A stretch of DNA of 15,801 nt, from NCBI GenBank assembly GCA_964533705.1, contig CAZHMN010000072.1, positions 1 through 15,801 on the forward strand, given 5' to 3'. Source of the stretch: CAZHMN01 sp964533705 (GTDB lineage Bacteria > Electryoneota > B3-LCP). The position numbers and the translations under genes were made by a program. Below are positions 7,456 through 13,623 of the stretch, piece after piece (positions within the stretch are counted from its first letter, which is position 1; each line of letters opens with the position of its first letter). Under the pieces are notes generated by a model. It had not been told where the DNA came from. It did not search any database and saw only the letters and a list, made by a program, of their open reading frames with translations.

Positions 7456-7493
7456 AATCCGTGAAATCCGCGCAATCCGTGTAATCCGTGGTT
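7456..7493. repeat. 9-base tandem repeat, family B (copy 1)
   Basis: Four units of AATCCGYGN in direct tandem (AATCCGTGA, AATCCGCGC, AATCCGTGT, AATCCGTGG). Related arrays are at 13624-13659 and 13762-13798. Confidence 0.8.
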
Positions 7494-7510
7494 AAGATTC
7501 CCACCCCCGA

Positions 7511-8323
7511 CTATTCCGTATCAAACAGATTCATCAACATCCTCGCATTCCGCGCTGCCTGCCCTAAAAAACAGTTGTTCATAAAGATAACCATCCGCCG
7601 GGCTTTCTTACCCATCTCTTTAACTCGCGGTACCCACTCCCGAAGTTCCGCCTCGCTGTAGAGGTAATCGTAACGCAGGTCACCGTGTTCGCCCCACCAG
7701 GTCCGCGCGTTTCGCCCGTGAAATCGCACGTAGCCTTCCCCGTTGGTAACCTCTGCTGTCGGGCCGGGCAGCCGGGGCAGCGGCGGCAGATCCACGTTGA
7801 CGAAGCCCAGGTGGTGATTGGCTAAGGATTCGTAAACAATCGGCTTGAACCAGGACGTATGCCGGAATTCGACGAAGAGCGGCTCCGACCATTTCCCACA
7901 CAGATTGGCCAGTCTAACCAGGTATTCCCGGTTGGGCGGATTCTTTTTGAACGAATAGGGGAACTGAGCCAGAAAGCCTCTCAGCAGGCCGCTCTCTCTT
8001 AAGGGTTCCACCGCTGACCATAACTGCTGCAAAGAAGGCGTCGGGTTCTCCCTCTTATGGGTTACATCCTGGTGCACCTTGACGTAGAAACCGAAATTGT
8101 CCGGCACCTGCGCCGTCATCCCCTCGAAGACGCGGGGGTGGGGGATGCCGTAATACGTGGTGTTGATCTCGACCACGGGGAAATGCCGGGCGTAATATTC
8201 TAACAGGCGGTTGGGCGGCGTCCCTTCCGGATAAAAGGGGCCGATCCAGTCCTTAAAACTGTAGCCCGACGTGCCCACCTCAATGCGGACGTCTGCGACC
8301 TTACCGGGTTCGCCGCTGTTCAT
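7511..8323 (-). CDS. DUF72 (YecE-like) family protein
   Basis: This 270-residue TIM-barrel-like protein belongs to the DUF72/YecE family, whose biochemical function is not established. Diagnostic blocks are VGTSGYSFKDWIGPFYP (about 16-32), VEINTTYYGIP (51-61), FVEFRHTSWF (150-159), YVRFHGRN (198-205) and the C-terminal IFMNN...GQAARNA (246-260). The frame stays open far upstream inside dinB. I chose the ATG at 8323, which leaves 15 residues before the first conserved strand and overlaps the 3' end of dinB by 23 bases. Such an overlap implies co-transcription and perhaps coupled translation with dinB. No signal peptide is visible, so it is cytoplasmic. The pairing with a lesion-bypass polymerase may hint at a nucleic-acid-related job, but that is inference only. 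Confidence 0.9.
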   Translation of the reverse strand: MNSGEPGKVADVRIEVGTSGYSFKDWIGPFYPEGTPPNRLLEYYARHFPVVEINTTYYGIPHPRVFEGMTAQVPDNFGFYVKVHQDVTHKRENPTPSLQQLWSAVEPLRESGLLRGFLAQFPYSFKKNPPNREYLVRLANLCGKWSEPLFVEFRHTSWFKPIVYESLANHHLGFVNVDLPPLPRLPGPTAEVTNGEGYVRFHGRNARTWWGEHGDLRYDYLYSEAELREWVPRVKEMGKKARRMVIFMNNCFLGQAARNARMLMNLFDTE

Positions 8324-9539
8324 TTCGATTCGGCCTGGCGAAGTTGACGGTTCGTTTGTGGCGCCTGGGTTTAATGTCCATGGTCGAAGTTCTGCGGACG
8401 ATGGTTTCCCCGAATTTTTCCCGCAGCGTATCCATCGCCGAATAGAGCTTCGTTTCCCGATCGAACATGTCCATCTGCCCGGCGTTGCGCTGTTCCAGCT
8501 TCGACACCGATACGCCCAACAGCCTGACCGGCATGCCGGTGATGTACCGCTCTTCGAATAACCGCCAGGCGATCCTGAAAATGTCGTTTTCGTCGTTGGT
8601 GACTCTGCGGATGCTCTTCTGGTGAGTGACCGTGTGGAAATCACCGTAGCGGATGGTCAGGGTCACCGTTTTGCCGACCATGTCGGCTTCCCGCAATCGC
8701 CTGCCCACCATTCCGACCAGCGTGAGCAGGTACCTTTTCAAGACTTCGGGATCGCTGCTGTCCTGCCCGAAGGTGCGTGAATTGCCGATGGATTTGTCGT
8801 CGGGGCGTTCTTCATCCCGGACGATCGTCCAGTCCAGTTCGCCTCGGGCTATTTTCTGCAGGCGGGGGCCATGCACGCCCAGCCGCTTGAAGAGGAAATT
8901 CTCGGACGCATTCGCTAATTGCCCTAAAGTGTGGATGCCCATGCCGTTCAAGGTCTTCTGCATCCGCGGCCCGATGCCGGGCACTTTTTCCACCGGCAGA
9001 GGGTAGATCTTCGCCGGGATATCGGCCTTCTCGATGATGGTCAGTCCGTCGGGCTTGTGCATGTTGGTGGCCATCTTGGCGATAATCCGGGTCGGGCCGA
9101 TGCCGACGGTGCAGGTCAGGTGCAGTTCGCTTAAGATGCGCTCTTTGATCCCCCGGCCGACGTTTTCCGCTCCCCCGAAGTAATTCAGCACCCCCGTGAT
9201 GTCCAGGTACGATTCGTCAATGGAGGACGGCTCCACCCGGTCGCTGAATTCGCCCAGGATGGCGACCACCCTCTTGGATATTTCCAAGTAAGCGTGCCCC
9301 CGCGCCCGCAAAAAGACGGCCTGCGGGCAGAGCTTTTTCGCCTGCCCCAACGGCATGGCGGCGTGGATGCCGTACTTGCGCGCCTCGTAGGATGCCGCCG
9401 CCACCACGCCCCGATCCTTTCCGGGAATACCGCCCACGCAGACGGGTTTGCCCTTGAGCGTCGGATCGCGCAACTGCTCCACCTGGGCGAAAAAGGCGTC
9501 CATGTCCACGTGGAGGATGGTGGGGGGTTGTTTTGACAT
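8301..9539 (-). CDS. dinB: DNA polymerase IV, Y-family translesion polymerase
   Basis: This 412-residue Y-family polymerase copies across damaged template without proofreading. Catalytic acidic residues are present: Asp12 in HVDMDAFF, and Asp108-Glu109 in SSIDES. Phe17 sits at the steric-gate position. TVGIGPTRIIAKMATNMHKP (144-163) is the palm motif. A helix-hairpin-helix (about 180-205, EKVPGIGPRMQKTL) and the little-finger domain follow. GQMDMF at 354-359 is a good sliding-clamp-binding motif. A basic tail ends the protein. The start could be GTG at 9548 or ATG at 9539. I prefer the ATG because GGTGGG precedes it and MSKQPPTILHVDMD fits the family. No LexA-type box is evident in the short upstream gap, so I cannot claim SOS control. 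It overlaps the DUF72 gene. Confidence 0.96.
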   Translation of the reverse strand: MSKQPPTILHVDMDAFFAQVEQLRDPTLKGKPVCVGGIPGKDRGVVAAASYEARKYGIHAAMPLGQAKKLCPQAVFLRARGHAYLEISKRVVAILGEFSDRVEPSSIDESYLDITGVLNYFGGAENVGRGIKERILSELHLTCTVGIGPTRIIAKMATNMHKPDGLTIIEKADIPAKIYPLPVEKVPGIGPRMQKTLNGMGIHTLGQLANASENFLFKRLGVHGPRLQKIARGELDWTIVRDEERPDDKSIGNSRTFGQDSSDPEVLKRYLLTLVGMVGRRLREADMVGKTVTLTIRYGDFHTVTHQKSIRRVTNDENDIFRIAWRLFEERYITGMPVRLLGVSVSKLEQRNAGQMDMFDRETKLYSAMDTLREKFGETIVRRTSTMDIKPRRHKRTVNFARPNRNEQRRTR

Positions 9540-9582
9540 TTTTCCCACCCCGCCCTAAAAAATGGGCCTACGGATTTGGGAA

Positions 9583-9598
9583 GCCCCCCGAAGGGGGC
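9583..9598 (-). terminator. GC hairpin between the unknown gene and dinB (weak terminator or attenuator)
   Basis: On the minus strand GCCCCC-TTCG-GGGGGC forms a perfect 6-pair stem with a UUCG loop, 9 bases after the stop of the 9608-10360 gene. Only TT follows rather than a U tract, so termination is likely to be weak. A run of six Ts lies further on, just before dinB. Confidence 0.4.
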
Positions 9599-9607
9599 CA
9601 ATTTTCA

Positions 9608-10360
9608 CTAGTAATATCCGGGATTACGCCTTTTAAAATCATCGATTCTCACCCAATGGCCATTTGGGAGGCAATTTATTTGAAAGGAAAAGAATTTGCT
9701 ACCCCTAATATTGCCCAAATTACTATCGGTGAGTCCGCCTGAGACTCTAAACTCCATATCACTAAGCCCTGCAGTCGAACTTGTATCTATAAGTGCATAA
9801 TGAAGCTGAATGTTTGCTCGCCTAAAACTTTTAATATTAGAGATTTGTGATAGGCAGAATTTCTTTGCAATCGAACTGGGCAATTGCGCGTTTTCCGTAT
9901 ATAAAAACATAATTCCAAATAAATTTCTCTGTGTCTGCAAATCAATTATATGATCAGATGATCTGCTGGGACTCATGATAGCAAAACAATTGAGATCTCT
10001 AAATTCAATCCAGCATATGGGATAGCCCTTTGATTCGGCTAGGCCTCTATAGGATCCGGAAAAATGCTTTTTGTTTTCATTAATGAATTGAAAATGAACC
10101 TGACCGGATTGCTTCAAGGATATTTTTATAGATTGGATTTTTTTAAAGTTAAAGACTTTGTCGACGCTATCCAGCGGCATTGGATTATTAAACAGTGGCA
10201 TCTGCAAATAATTGGAGAATGCTACCAAAAAATTTGAAGTTGTCGGTGTAAAATGGAAATAGAGACTGTTATCTCGATTAGTTTTAGTAATGCCACAAAT
10301 GCGGTAATGATCATCACCTAGCTTAATAAAGATTCGTGCTTCTTTTTGTTCTTTGGTCAT
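9608..10360 (-). CDS. Unrecognised 250-residue protein in AT-rich DNA
   Basis: I do not recognise this protein. It starts at the ATG at 10360, with GGAG 7 bases upstream; 4 residues of a longer frame are discarded. It has no signal peptide or membrane span and is predicted soluble. The first 60 residues (ARIFIKLGDDHYRICGITK..., then LYFHFTPTTSNF) alternate hydrophobic and polar residues as in a beta sheet. A segment with KIQSIKISLKQSGQVHFQF repeats that character near 75-95. The C-terminal third carries several basic and aromatic residues (KSFRRANIQLHYALID, and FKRRNPGYY at the end). I see no catalytic motif. The gene is clearly AT-richer (about 35-38 percent G+C in sampled stretches) than dinB next to it and sits beside a repeat-dense spacer, so recent acquisition is likely. 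A small sensing or regulatory protein is possible but unsupported. Confidence 0.6.
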   Translation of the reverse strand: MTKEQKEARIFIKLGDDHYRICGITKTNRDNSLYFHFTPTTSNFLVAFSNYLQMPLFNNPMPLDSVDKVFNFKKIQSIKISLKQSGQVHFQFINENKKHFSGSYRGLAESKGYPICWIEFRDLNCFAIMSPSRSSDHIIDLQTQRNLFGIMFLYTENAQLPSSIAKKFCLSQISNIKSFRRANIQLHYALIDTSSTAGLSDMEFRVSGGLTDSNLGNIRGSKFFSFQINCLPNGHWVRIDDFKRRNPGYY

Positions 10361-10416
10361 AAAATTCTCCAAGCCTTGCTTCTTTTTGGGCCATAAAGTA
10401 CTTGGCTGTTTTGGGT

Positions 10417-10441
10417 GCTGTCAGACGCCTCGTCTGACAGC
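10417..10441. repeat. Perfect 11-pair hairpin
   Basis: GCTGTCAGACG-CCT-CGTCTGACAGC is a perfect inverted repeat with a 3-base loop. No U tract follows it on either strand, so it is not a standard terminator. A weaker hairpin of similar sequence (GGTGTCAG / CTGATACC) follows at 10459-10484. Confidence 0.75.
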
Positions 10442-10534
10442 TAATAACTTGCTTCTCTGGTGTCAGATGAGGGCACCTGATACCTTTTCGAACTTTGTCA
10501 CGCGAGGAGTCCTAGGGAATGTTGCATTGACGAC

Positions 10535-10562
10535 TATTCGGGGTCGGGGGCGACCCCGAATA
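10535..10562. repeat. Perfect 12-pair palindrome, family C (copy 4)
   Basis: TATTCGGGGTCG-GGGG-CGACCCCGAATA. It shares the core CGGGGTCG with the palindrome at 13505-13534. Confidence 0.8.
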
Positions 10563-10629
10563 CGAAAATCATCTACTTATGATGTCCAATGCCCAATTTT
10601 TGGTTCTCAGCTCACGGTTCTTGGATCCC

Positions 10630-10674
10630 TCACCCCATCTGCGAAAACAGGATCACATCTCTCGTCGAGCACTG
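10630..10674 (-). pseudogene. Relic of a lysS 3' end
   Basis: The minus-strand reading is QCSTRDVILFSQMG then stop. It aligns in frame with the C-terminus of the intact lysS 1.3 kb away, QHSIRDVILFPQMR then stop (11921-11965). Ten of 14 residues and 35 of 45 bases agree. Upstream of this the frame is closed by a TAG two codons before the match and similarity fades, so only the tail survives. It may come from duplication of lysS, from recombination at the lysS end, or from a lost paralogue. Confidence 0.55.
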
Positions 10675-10760
10675 CTTCTACACCGTATTACCACGAAGTG
10701 GTCCCTGTGGGAAAATCCGGTGCTGAGACCGTTTTTAAAATCCCGACTTGTTGGGATTCG

Positions 10761-10813
10761 AAGTCGCGCCAGCGACTTTACATCCAGTCTCAGCCACAGA
10801 ATTCATTCTGCGG
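10761..10813. repeat. Double-hairpin repeat, family D (copy 1)
   Basis: AAGTCGC-GCCA-GCGACTT is followed by a 15-base linker and then a palindrome matching CCGCAGAAT / ATTCTGCGG. Over 57 bases it differs from the copy at 11553-11604 at about 4 positions. A separate small hairpin AATCCC...GGGATT precedes it. Confidence 0.85.
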
Positions 10814-10861
10814 TAACACAATCCATAATCCCAGCCCTTGACGGAATGGCATTGTTTCTGT

Positions 10862-10895
10862 TGCGTCAGGTCTTTAGCGCAGTGGAAACCTGACG
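10862..10895. repeat. Hairpin repeat, family F (copy 2)
   Basis: CGTCAGGT (10864-10871) pairs perfectly with ACCTGACG (10888-10895). The opening TTGCGTCAGGTCTTT is the same as at 7382. Confidence 0.65.
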
Positions 10896-10904
10896 GAACT
10901 TTGA

Positions 10905-10944
10905 ATGGCATTGTTTAAGTCATCCAGTTCGGAGACTCGACAGC
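10905..10944. repeat. Family E repeat (copy 1)
   Basis: ATGGCATTGTTT leads into ATCCAGTTCGGAGACTCGAC. It matches 11499-11538 at 34 of 40 positions. The stem (AGT...ACT with flanks) is imperfect here. Confidence 0.7.
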
Positions 10945-10977
10945 TCGCACCATGATTTCTTTTCTAATGACTGTACA

Positions 10978-11367
10978 CTATTCCTGCTTTTTCACCTCAA
11001 AGCCACGGACGATCACATAAGCAATCAGCGCAAAAAGGAAGAAGACCAGCAGCATCCAGGCGATGCTCTGCAAGGTGCCGATGACCGTGCCATAGACCTC
11101 CAGAAACCAGCGCTGCGAGGTTAGTTCCAGGATGATATTGTCTTTACCAGACGGATTGATGTACTTTTCCATGTCCCAGATGCGTACACCGCCGGAAATG
11201 CCGACCACGTAGATGGCAAAGGTGATGTACTTACTCCAGGCTGAAGAGATATCTTCCGCCACTAGGCGCTGCATGATCCGGCCTACGGGTCGCCGGAACA
11301 GGAGCGCCACAATCATGCAGATGAGGAAAGCCTCGACAAAATTGACGATTAATAGACTCAGAAACAT
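10978..11367 (-). CDS. Small three-span membrane protein of unknown function
   Basis: This 129-residue hydrophobic protein has likely spans at about 3-24, 46-62 and 92-120, and a short basic-acidic tail (RGFEVKKQE). The loop after the first span carries RRPVGRIMQRLVAEDISSAW. The loop after the second span (about 63-90) is polar and contains WDMEKYINPSG. The start is strongly supported: AAGGAGG lies 4 bases before the ATG at 11367. I do not recognise a named family, although the layout resembles conserved hypothetical inner-membrane proteins seen in candidate phyla. It lies alone between two repeat-rich spacers, downstream of lysS, and is separated from it by 553 bases, so it is probably transcribed separately. 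No catalytic or channel signature is visible. Confidence 0.75.
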   Translation of the reverse strand: MFLSLLIVNFVEAFLICMIVALLFRRPVGRIMQRLVAEDISSAWSKYITFAIYVVGISGGVRIWDMEKYINPSGKDNIILELTSQRWFLEVYGTVIGTLQSIAWMLLVFFLFALIAYVIVRGFEVKKQE

Positions 11368-11466
11368 GATGCCTCCTTCTTATCAAATCGGTTTTGGTTA
11401 ATTTTGAGTGCTGCCGATCACTTAGGGACCCTTGCGGACTCTCGGCGGTCAGAAGCCTGGAAATGT

Positions 11467-11490
11467 CCGTCGAGTGCGGAGACTCGACGG
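11467..11490. repeat. Perfect palindrome, family E (copy 2)
   Basis: CCGTCGAGT-GCGGAG-ACTCGACGG forms a 9-pair stem with a 6-base loop. The loop and right arm recur in the units at 10905 and 11499. Confidence 0.8.
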
Positions 11491-11498
11491 CACTAAAA

Positions 11499-11540
11499 AT
11501 GGCATTGTGTGGGTTATCCAGTTCGGCGACTCGACAACCC
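11499..11540. repeat. Family E repeat (copy 3)
   Basis: ATGGCATTGTGT is followed by an imperfect stem, GGGTTATCCAGT against ACTCGACAACCC (10 of 12 pairs), with loop TCGGCG. It is closely related to 10905-10944. Confidence 0.7.
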
Positions 11541-11552
11541 AGCCGCATTCCC

Positions 11553-11604
11553 AGTCGCGCCAGCGACTTTAAATCCAGTCTCAGCCGCAGAATTCATTCT
11601 GCGG
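11553..11604. repeat. Double-hairpin repeat, family D (copy 2)
   Basis: AGTCGC-GCCA-GCGACT, a linker and then the perfect palindrome CCGCAGAAT-TC-ATTCTGCGG. The near-identical copy 1 is at 10761-10813, on the other side of the small membrane-protein gene. Confidence 0.85.
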
Positions 11605-11719
11605 CAACCGCAGAGGGTTTTCATTATGGAGTCTATTCTGTTATCCACCAAACTAAAGTTAGGTGCTTAGGCTCGTAAGGGCCTTACGGCATGCATTAAA
11701 TCTCGCTTTGGCGGGATGC

Positions 11720-11766
11720 AAAGTCGCGCCAGCAATTCTTAATTCAGCATAAGCCTCACAATTGCG
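11720..11766. repeat. Decayed double-hairpin repeat, family D (copy 3)
   Basis: AAGTCGCGCCAGC is intact, but the rest has drifted (AAGCCTCACAATTGCG in place of the second palindrome). It is preceded, as in copy 1, by a small hairpin (ATCTCGC / GCGGGAT). Confidence 0.6.
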
Positions 11767-11812
11767 ATGTTTGTTTCTGGGCGGCAGCAAGCTGCCGCGC
11801 TACCTTTCTTTA

Positions 11813-11917
11813 CCCCTTTGCCCCTTTGCCCCTCTGCTCCTTTGCTCCTTTGCTCCTTTGCCCCTTTGCCCCTCTGCTCCTTTGCCCCTTTGATCCTTTG
11901 CTCCTTACGCCCCTTTG
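11813..11917. repeat. 8-base tandem repeat array, about 13 units
   Basis: Units are CCCCTTTG, CCCCTCTG, CTCCTTTG and ATCCTTTG in register, with one imperfect unit at 11901-11908. A higher-order order (CCCCTTTG, CCCCTCTG, CTCCTTTG) occurs at 11821-11844 and again at 11861-11884, which indicates block duplication. The array ends 3 bases before the lysS stop codon. On the minus strand it presents many AAAGGAG/AAAGGGG stretches. Copy number is likely to vary by slippage. Confidence 0.93.
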
Positions 11918-11920
11918 ATC

Positions 11921-13402
11921 CTACCTCATCTGCGGAAACAGGATCACGTCTCTGATAGAGTGCTGATCCGTGAAGAACATCACCAGCCGGTCCAAACCCA
12001 CGCCCAACCCCGCCGTGGGCGGCATACCGATCTCCAGAGCGGTTATAAAATCCTCGTCCATAGGGTGTCCTTCTTCATCGCCGGCGGCGCGCAGCTTCGC
12101 CTGCGCCTCAAAACGTTCGCGCTGATCAAGGGGATCGTTCAGCTCGGAGAAGGCGTTGCAGAATTCCCGCCCGGCCATAAATCCCTCGAATCTCTCCACC
12201 AGACCCTCTTCGCTGCGGTGTTTTTTGGCCAGCGGCGATATTTCCACCGGATAATCAATCACGAAGCAAGGCCCCGCCAGATCGGGTTCCACCACCGCCC
12301 CGAAGAGCTTGTCGATCAGCTTGCCCCGCCCGGTTTTACCTGCATCCAGCTTCAACCCGGCATCCCGGCATTCCGCGGCAATTGCCTCGTCATCGAGATT
12401 CCTGACGTCTTTCCCCACCGCCTTGTTCAAGAGCTCGAAGAATTTATATCGCGGCCAGGGCGGAGTCAGGTCGTATTCCTTGCCTTCATAAGTAACCTTG
12501 ACCGACCCTGCCAATTCCTCCGCCAGCCGCACCGTCATCGCTTCGACCAGATCCATGCAGAAGGTGTAGTCCTCGTAAGCGGCATATAATTCCAGCATAG
12601 TGAATTCGGGATTGTGCGACCGATCCATACCCTCGTTGCGGAAGTCCTTGCCGATTTCATAGACCCGGTCGTACCCGCCGATAATCAGGCGTTTCAGGTA
12701 GAGCTCATCGGCGATGCGCAGGTAGAACTCTTTTTCCAATACATGATGATAAGTGGTGAAAGGCCGGGCCGCCGCACCTCCGTATATGGGCTGCAGAATG
12801 GGCGTGTCCGTCTCCAGAAAATTCCATTCCTCGAGGAAATCCCGCACGATCCGATTGATCCTGGCACGAGCTTCAAAAACCTGGCGCACCTGGGGGTTGA
12901 CCACCAAGTCAAGATAACGCTGACGATAGCGTGCTTCCTTGTCGGTAAAGGCGTCAAACGTTTGACCATCCTTCTCCTTGACGATGGGTAGAGGGCGCAG
13001 ATTCTTGGATAGCAGCTCGAATTCCTTGGCCCGAACGGTGATTTCACCAGTACGCGTGCGGAAAACCGGGCCGCGCACGCCCACATGGTCGCCGATATCG
13101 AAGAGCTTGAAGATCTCGAACTTCTCCTCGCCCACGGCGTCCAGCTTGACGTAAACCTGCAGCCGCCCCGATGAATCCTGCAGGTGGGCGAAGCTGGACT
13201 TGCCCATAAGCCGCAGCGACATAATGCGCCCGGCCAGGGAAACGTCCTCCTGCGATGATTCCAGCCGGTCGAACTGCTCCTGGATTTCCTGAGCTTTATG
13301 GCTTCTCTTAAAATTATATGGGAACGGTTCGACGCCCAGTTCCCGCAGCTTGTTCAGCTTCTCCCTGCGGATGCGCAGGAGCTCGTGTAGATCTTCATCC
13401 AT
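11921..13402 (-). CDS. lysS: Lysyl-tRNA synthetase, class II
   Basis: This 493-residue class II enzyme attaches lysine to tRNA-Lys in the cytoplasm. The N-terminal OB-fold anticodon-binding domain spans about 55-150 (VSLAGRIMSLRLMGKSSFAH...). The catalytic domain shows motif 2 around EIGKDFRNEGMDRSHNPEFT (249-268), with ATP-contacting Arg255 and Glu257, and motif 3 GLGVGLDRLVM (465-475) with Arg472. The C-terminus SIRDVILFPQMR is the usual end of the family. The length is normal (490-510). The ATG has no Shine-Dalgarno sequence upstream; it follows AT-rich tandem TCCAAAAA repeats, so initiation efficiency is unclear. The next gene downstream is a membrane protein rather than lolC. A relic of this gene's 3' end lies at 10630-10674. 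Confidence 0.97.
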   Translation of the reverse strand: MDEDLHELLRIRREKLNKLRELGVEPFPYNFKRSHKAQEIQEQFDRLESSQEDVSLAGRIMSLRLMGKSSFAHLQDSSGRLQVYVKLDAVGEEKFEIFKLFDIGDHVGVRGPVFRTRTGEITVRAKEFELLSKNLRPLPIVKEKDGQTFDAFTDKEARYRQRYLDLVVNPQVRQVFEARARINRIVRDFLEEWNFLETDTPILQPIYGGAAARPFTTYHHVLEKEFYLRIADELYLKRLIIGGYDRVYEIGKDFRNEGMDRSHNPEFTMLELYAAYEDYTFCMDLVEAMTVRLAEELAGSVKVTYEGKEYDLTPPWPRYKFFELLNKAVGKDVRNLDDEAIAAECRDAGLKLDAGKTGRGKLIDKLFGAVVEPDLAGPCFVIDYPVEISPLAKKHRSEEGLVERFEGFMAGREFCNAFSELNDPLDQRERFEAQAKLRAAGDEEGHPMDEDFITALEIGMPPTAGLGVGLDRLVMFFTDQHSIRDVILFPQMR

Positions 13403-13463
13403 TTTGGATTTTTGGATTAGAGATTGGACTATTTATTTTTTGATTTGTGAATTTATCTGATCA

Positions 13464-13495
13464 CGGCCGCGTAGGGGTCGGCCTAGTGCCGACCC
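13464..13495. repeat. GC-rich palindromic repeat, family C (copy 2)
   Basis: CGGCCGCGTAGGGG lead, then GGGTCGGC-CTAGT-GCCGACCC (8-pair stem). It shares its lead and stem with 7287-7320. Confidence 0.75.
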
Positions 13496-13504
13496 GAATT
13501 TTCC

Positions 13505-13534
13505 ATAGTCGGGGTCGCCCCTGACCCCGACTAT
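13505..13534. repeat. Perfect 12-pair palindrome, family C (copy 3)
   Basis: ATAGTCGGGGTC-GCCCCT-GACCCCGACTAT. No U tract follows it on either strand. Confidence 0.8.
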
Positions 13535-13539
13535 TCAAT

Positions 13540-13577
13540 TGTCATTCCGGAAGGGCGTAAGCCCTATCCAGAATCCA
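13540..13577. repeat. GTCATTCCGGA palindrome, family A (copy 2)
   Basis: 36 of 38 bases are identical to 7328-7365, in the same orientation and in the same order relative to families C and B. Confidence 0.85.
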
Positions 13578-13623
13578 GAAGAAAACGGGGAGCTTGCCTA
13601 CATATTCCATTCTTAATCCACCA

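Larger units (their letters stand above)
7210..7510. other. Repeat-filled spacer between DUF72 gene and lolC
   Basis: This 301-base spacer is made almost entirely of short repeats in this order: a half-unit of the 59-85 repeat (7216-7233), a GC-rich palindrome with its CGGCCGCGTAGGGG lead (7287-7320), a GTCATTCCGGA palindrome (7328-7365), a long hairpin (7383-7440) and a 9-base tandem repeat (7456-7493). An open frame across it on the minus strand is only repeat sequence and not a gene. Confidence 0.6.
10361..10977. other. 617-base spacer: mosaic of palindromes plus a lysS 3'-end relic
   Basis: No gene is supported here. In order the spacer contains a perfect 11-pair hairpin (10417-10441), an imperfect hairpin (10459-10484), a perfect 12-pair palindrome (10535-10562), a relic of the end of lysS (10630-10674), a family D double hairpin (10761-10813), a family F hairpin (10862-10895) and a family E unit (10905-10944). 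The motif ATGGCATTGTTT occurs twice in it and a close variant once more at 11499. Confidence 0.6.
11368..11920. other. 553-base spacer: palindromes and an 8-base tandem array
   Basis: No gene is supported here. Contents in order: a perfect family E palindrome (11467-11490), a second family E unit (11499-11540), a family D double hairpin (11553-11604), a CGTAAGG / CCTTACG hairpin (11674-11688), a decayed family D copy (11720-11766), a GCGGCAGC / GCTGCCGC hairpin (11781-11798) and the 8-base tandem array (11813-11917) that runs to the lysS stop codon. Confidence 0.6.

Noticed and set aside
7242..7475. Open 77-codon frame on the minus strand in the lolC upstream spacer
   Set aside because: It is composed of the palindromic and tandem repeats of families A, C and F and has no ribosome site or protein-like sequence.
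7511..9539. dinB plus DUF72 as a novel defence or repair system
   Set aside because: Both are ordinary chromosomal genes and overlap of such genes is common. No nuclease, helicase or other partner typical of defence systems is present.
10353..10893. Two overlapping plus-strand open frames (162 and 104 codons)
   Set aside because: They run through palindromes and the lysS relic, read antisense to all other genes, and have no plausible product or ribosome site.
11813..11917. Possible CRISPR-like array
   Set aside because: It has contiguous 8-base units with no spacers and no cas genes. The same reasoning excludes the 9-base arrays at 7456, 13624 and 13762.
11767..11955. 62-codon plus-strand frame rich in Pro, Leu, Cys, Ser and Ala
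   Set aside because: It is a translation of the 8-base tandem array and ends inside lysS on the opposite strand.
13505..13534. Perfect palindrome as a transcription terminator or operator
   Set aside because: No U tract follows on either strand, and the same palindrome family recurs in several spacers, so a dispersed repeat explains it better.
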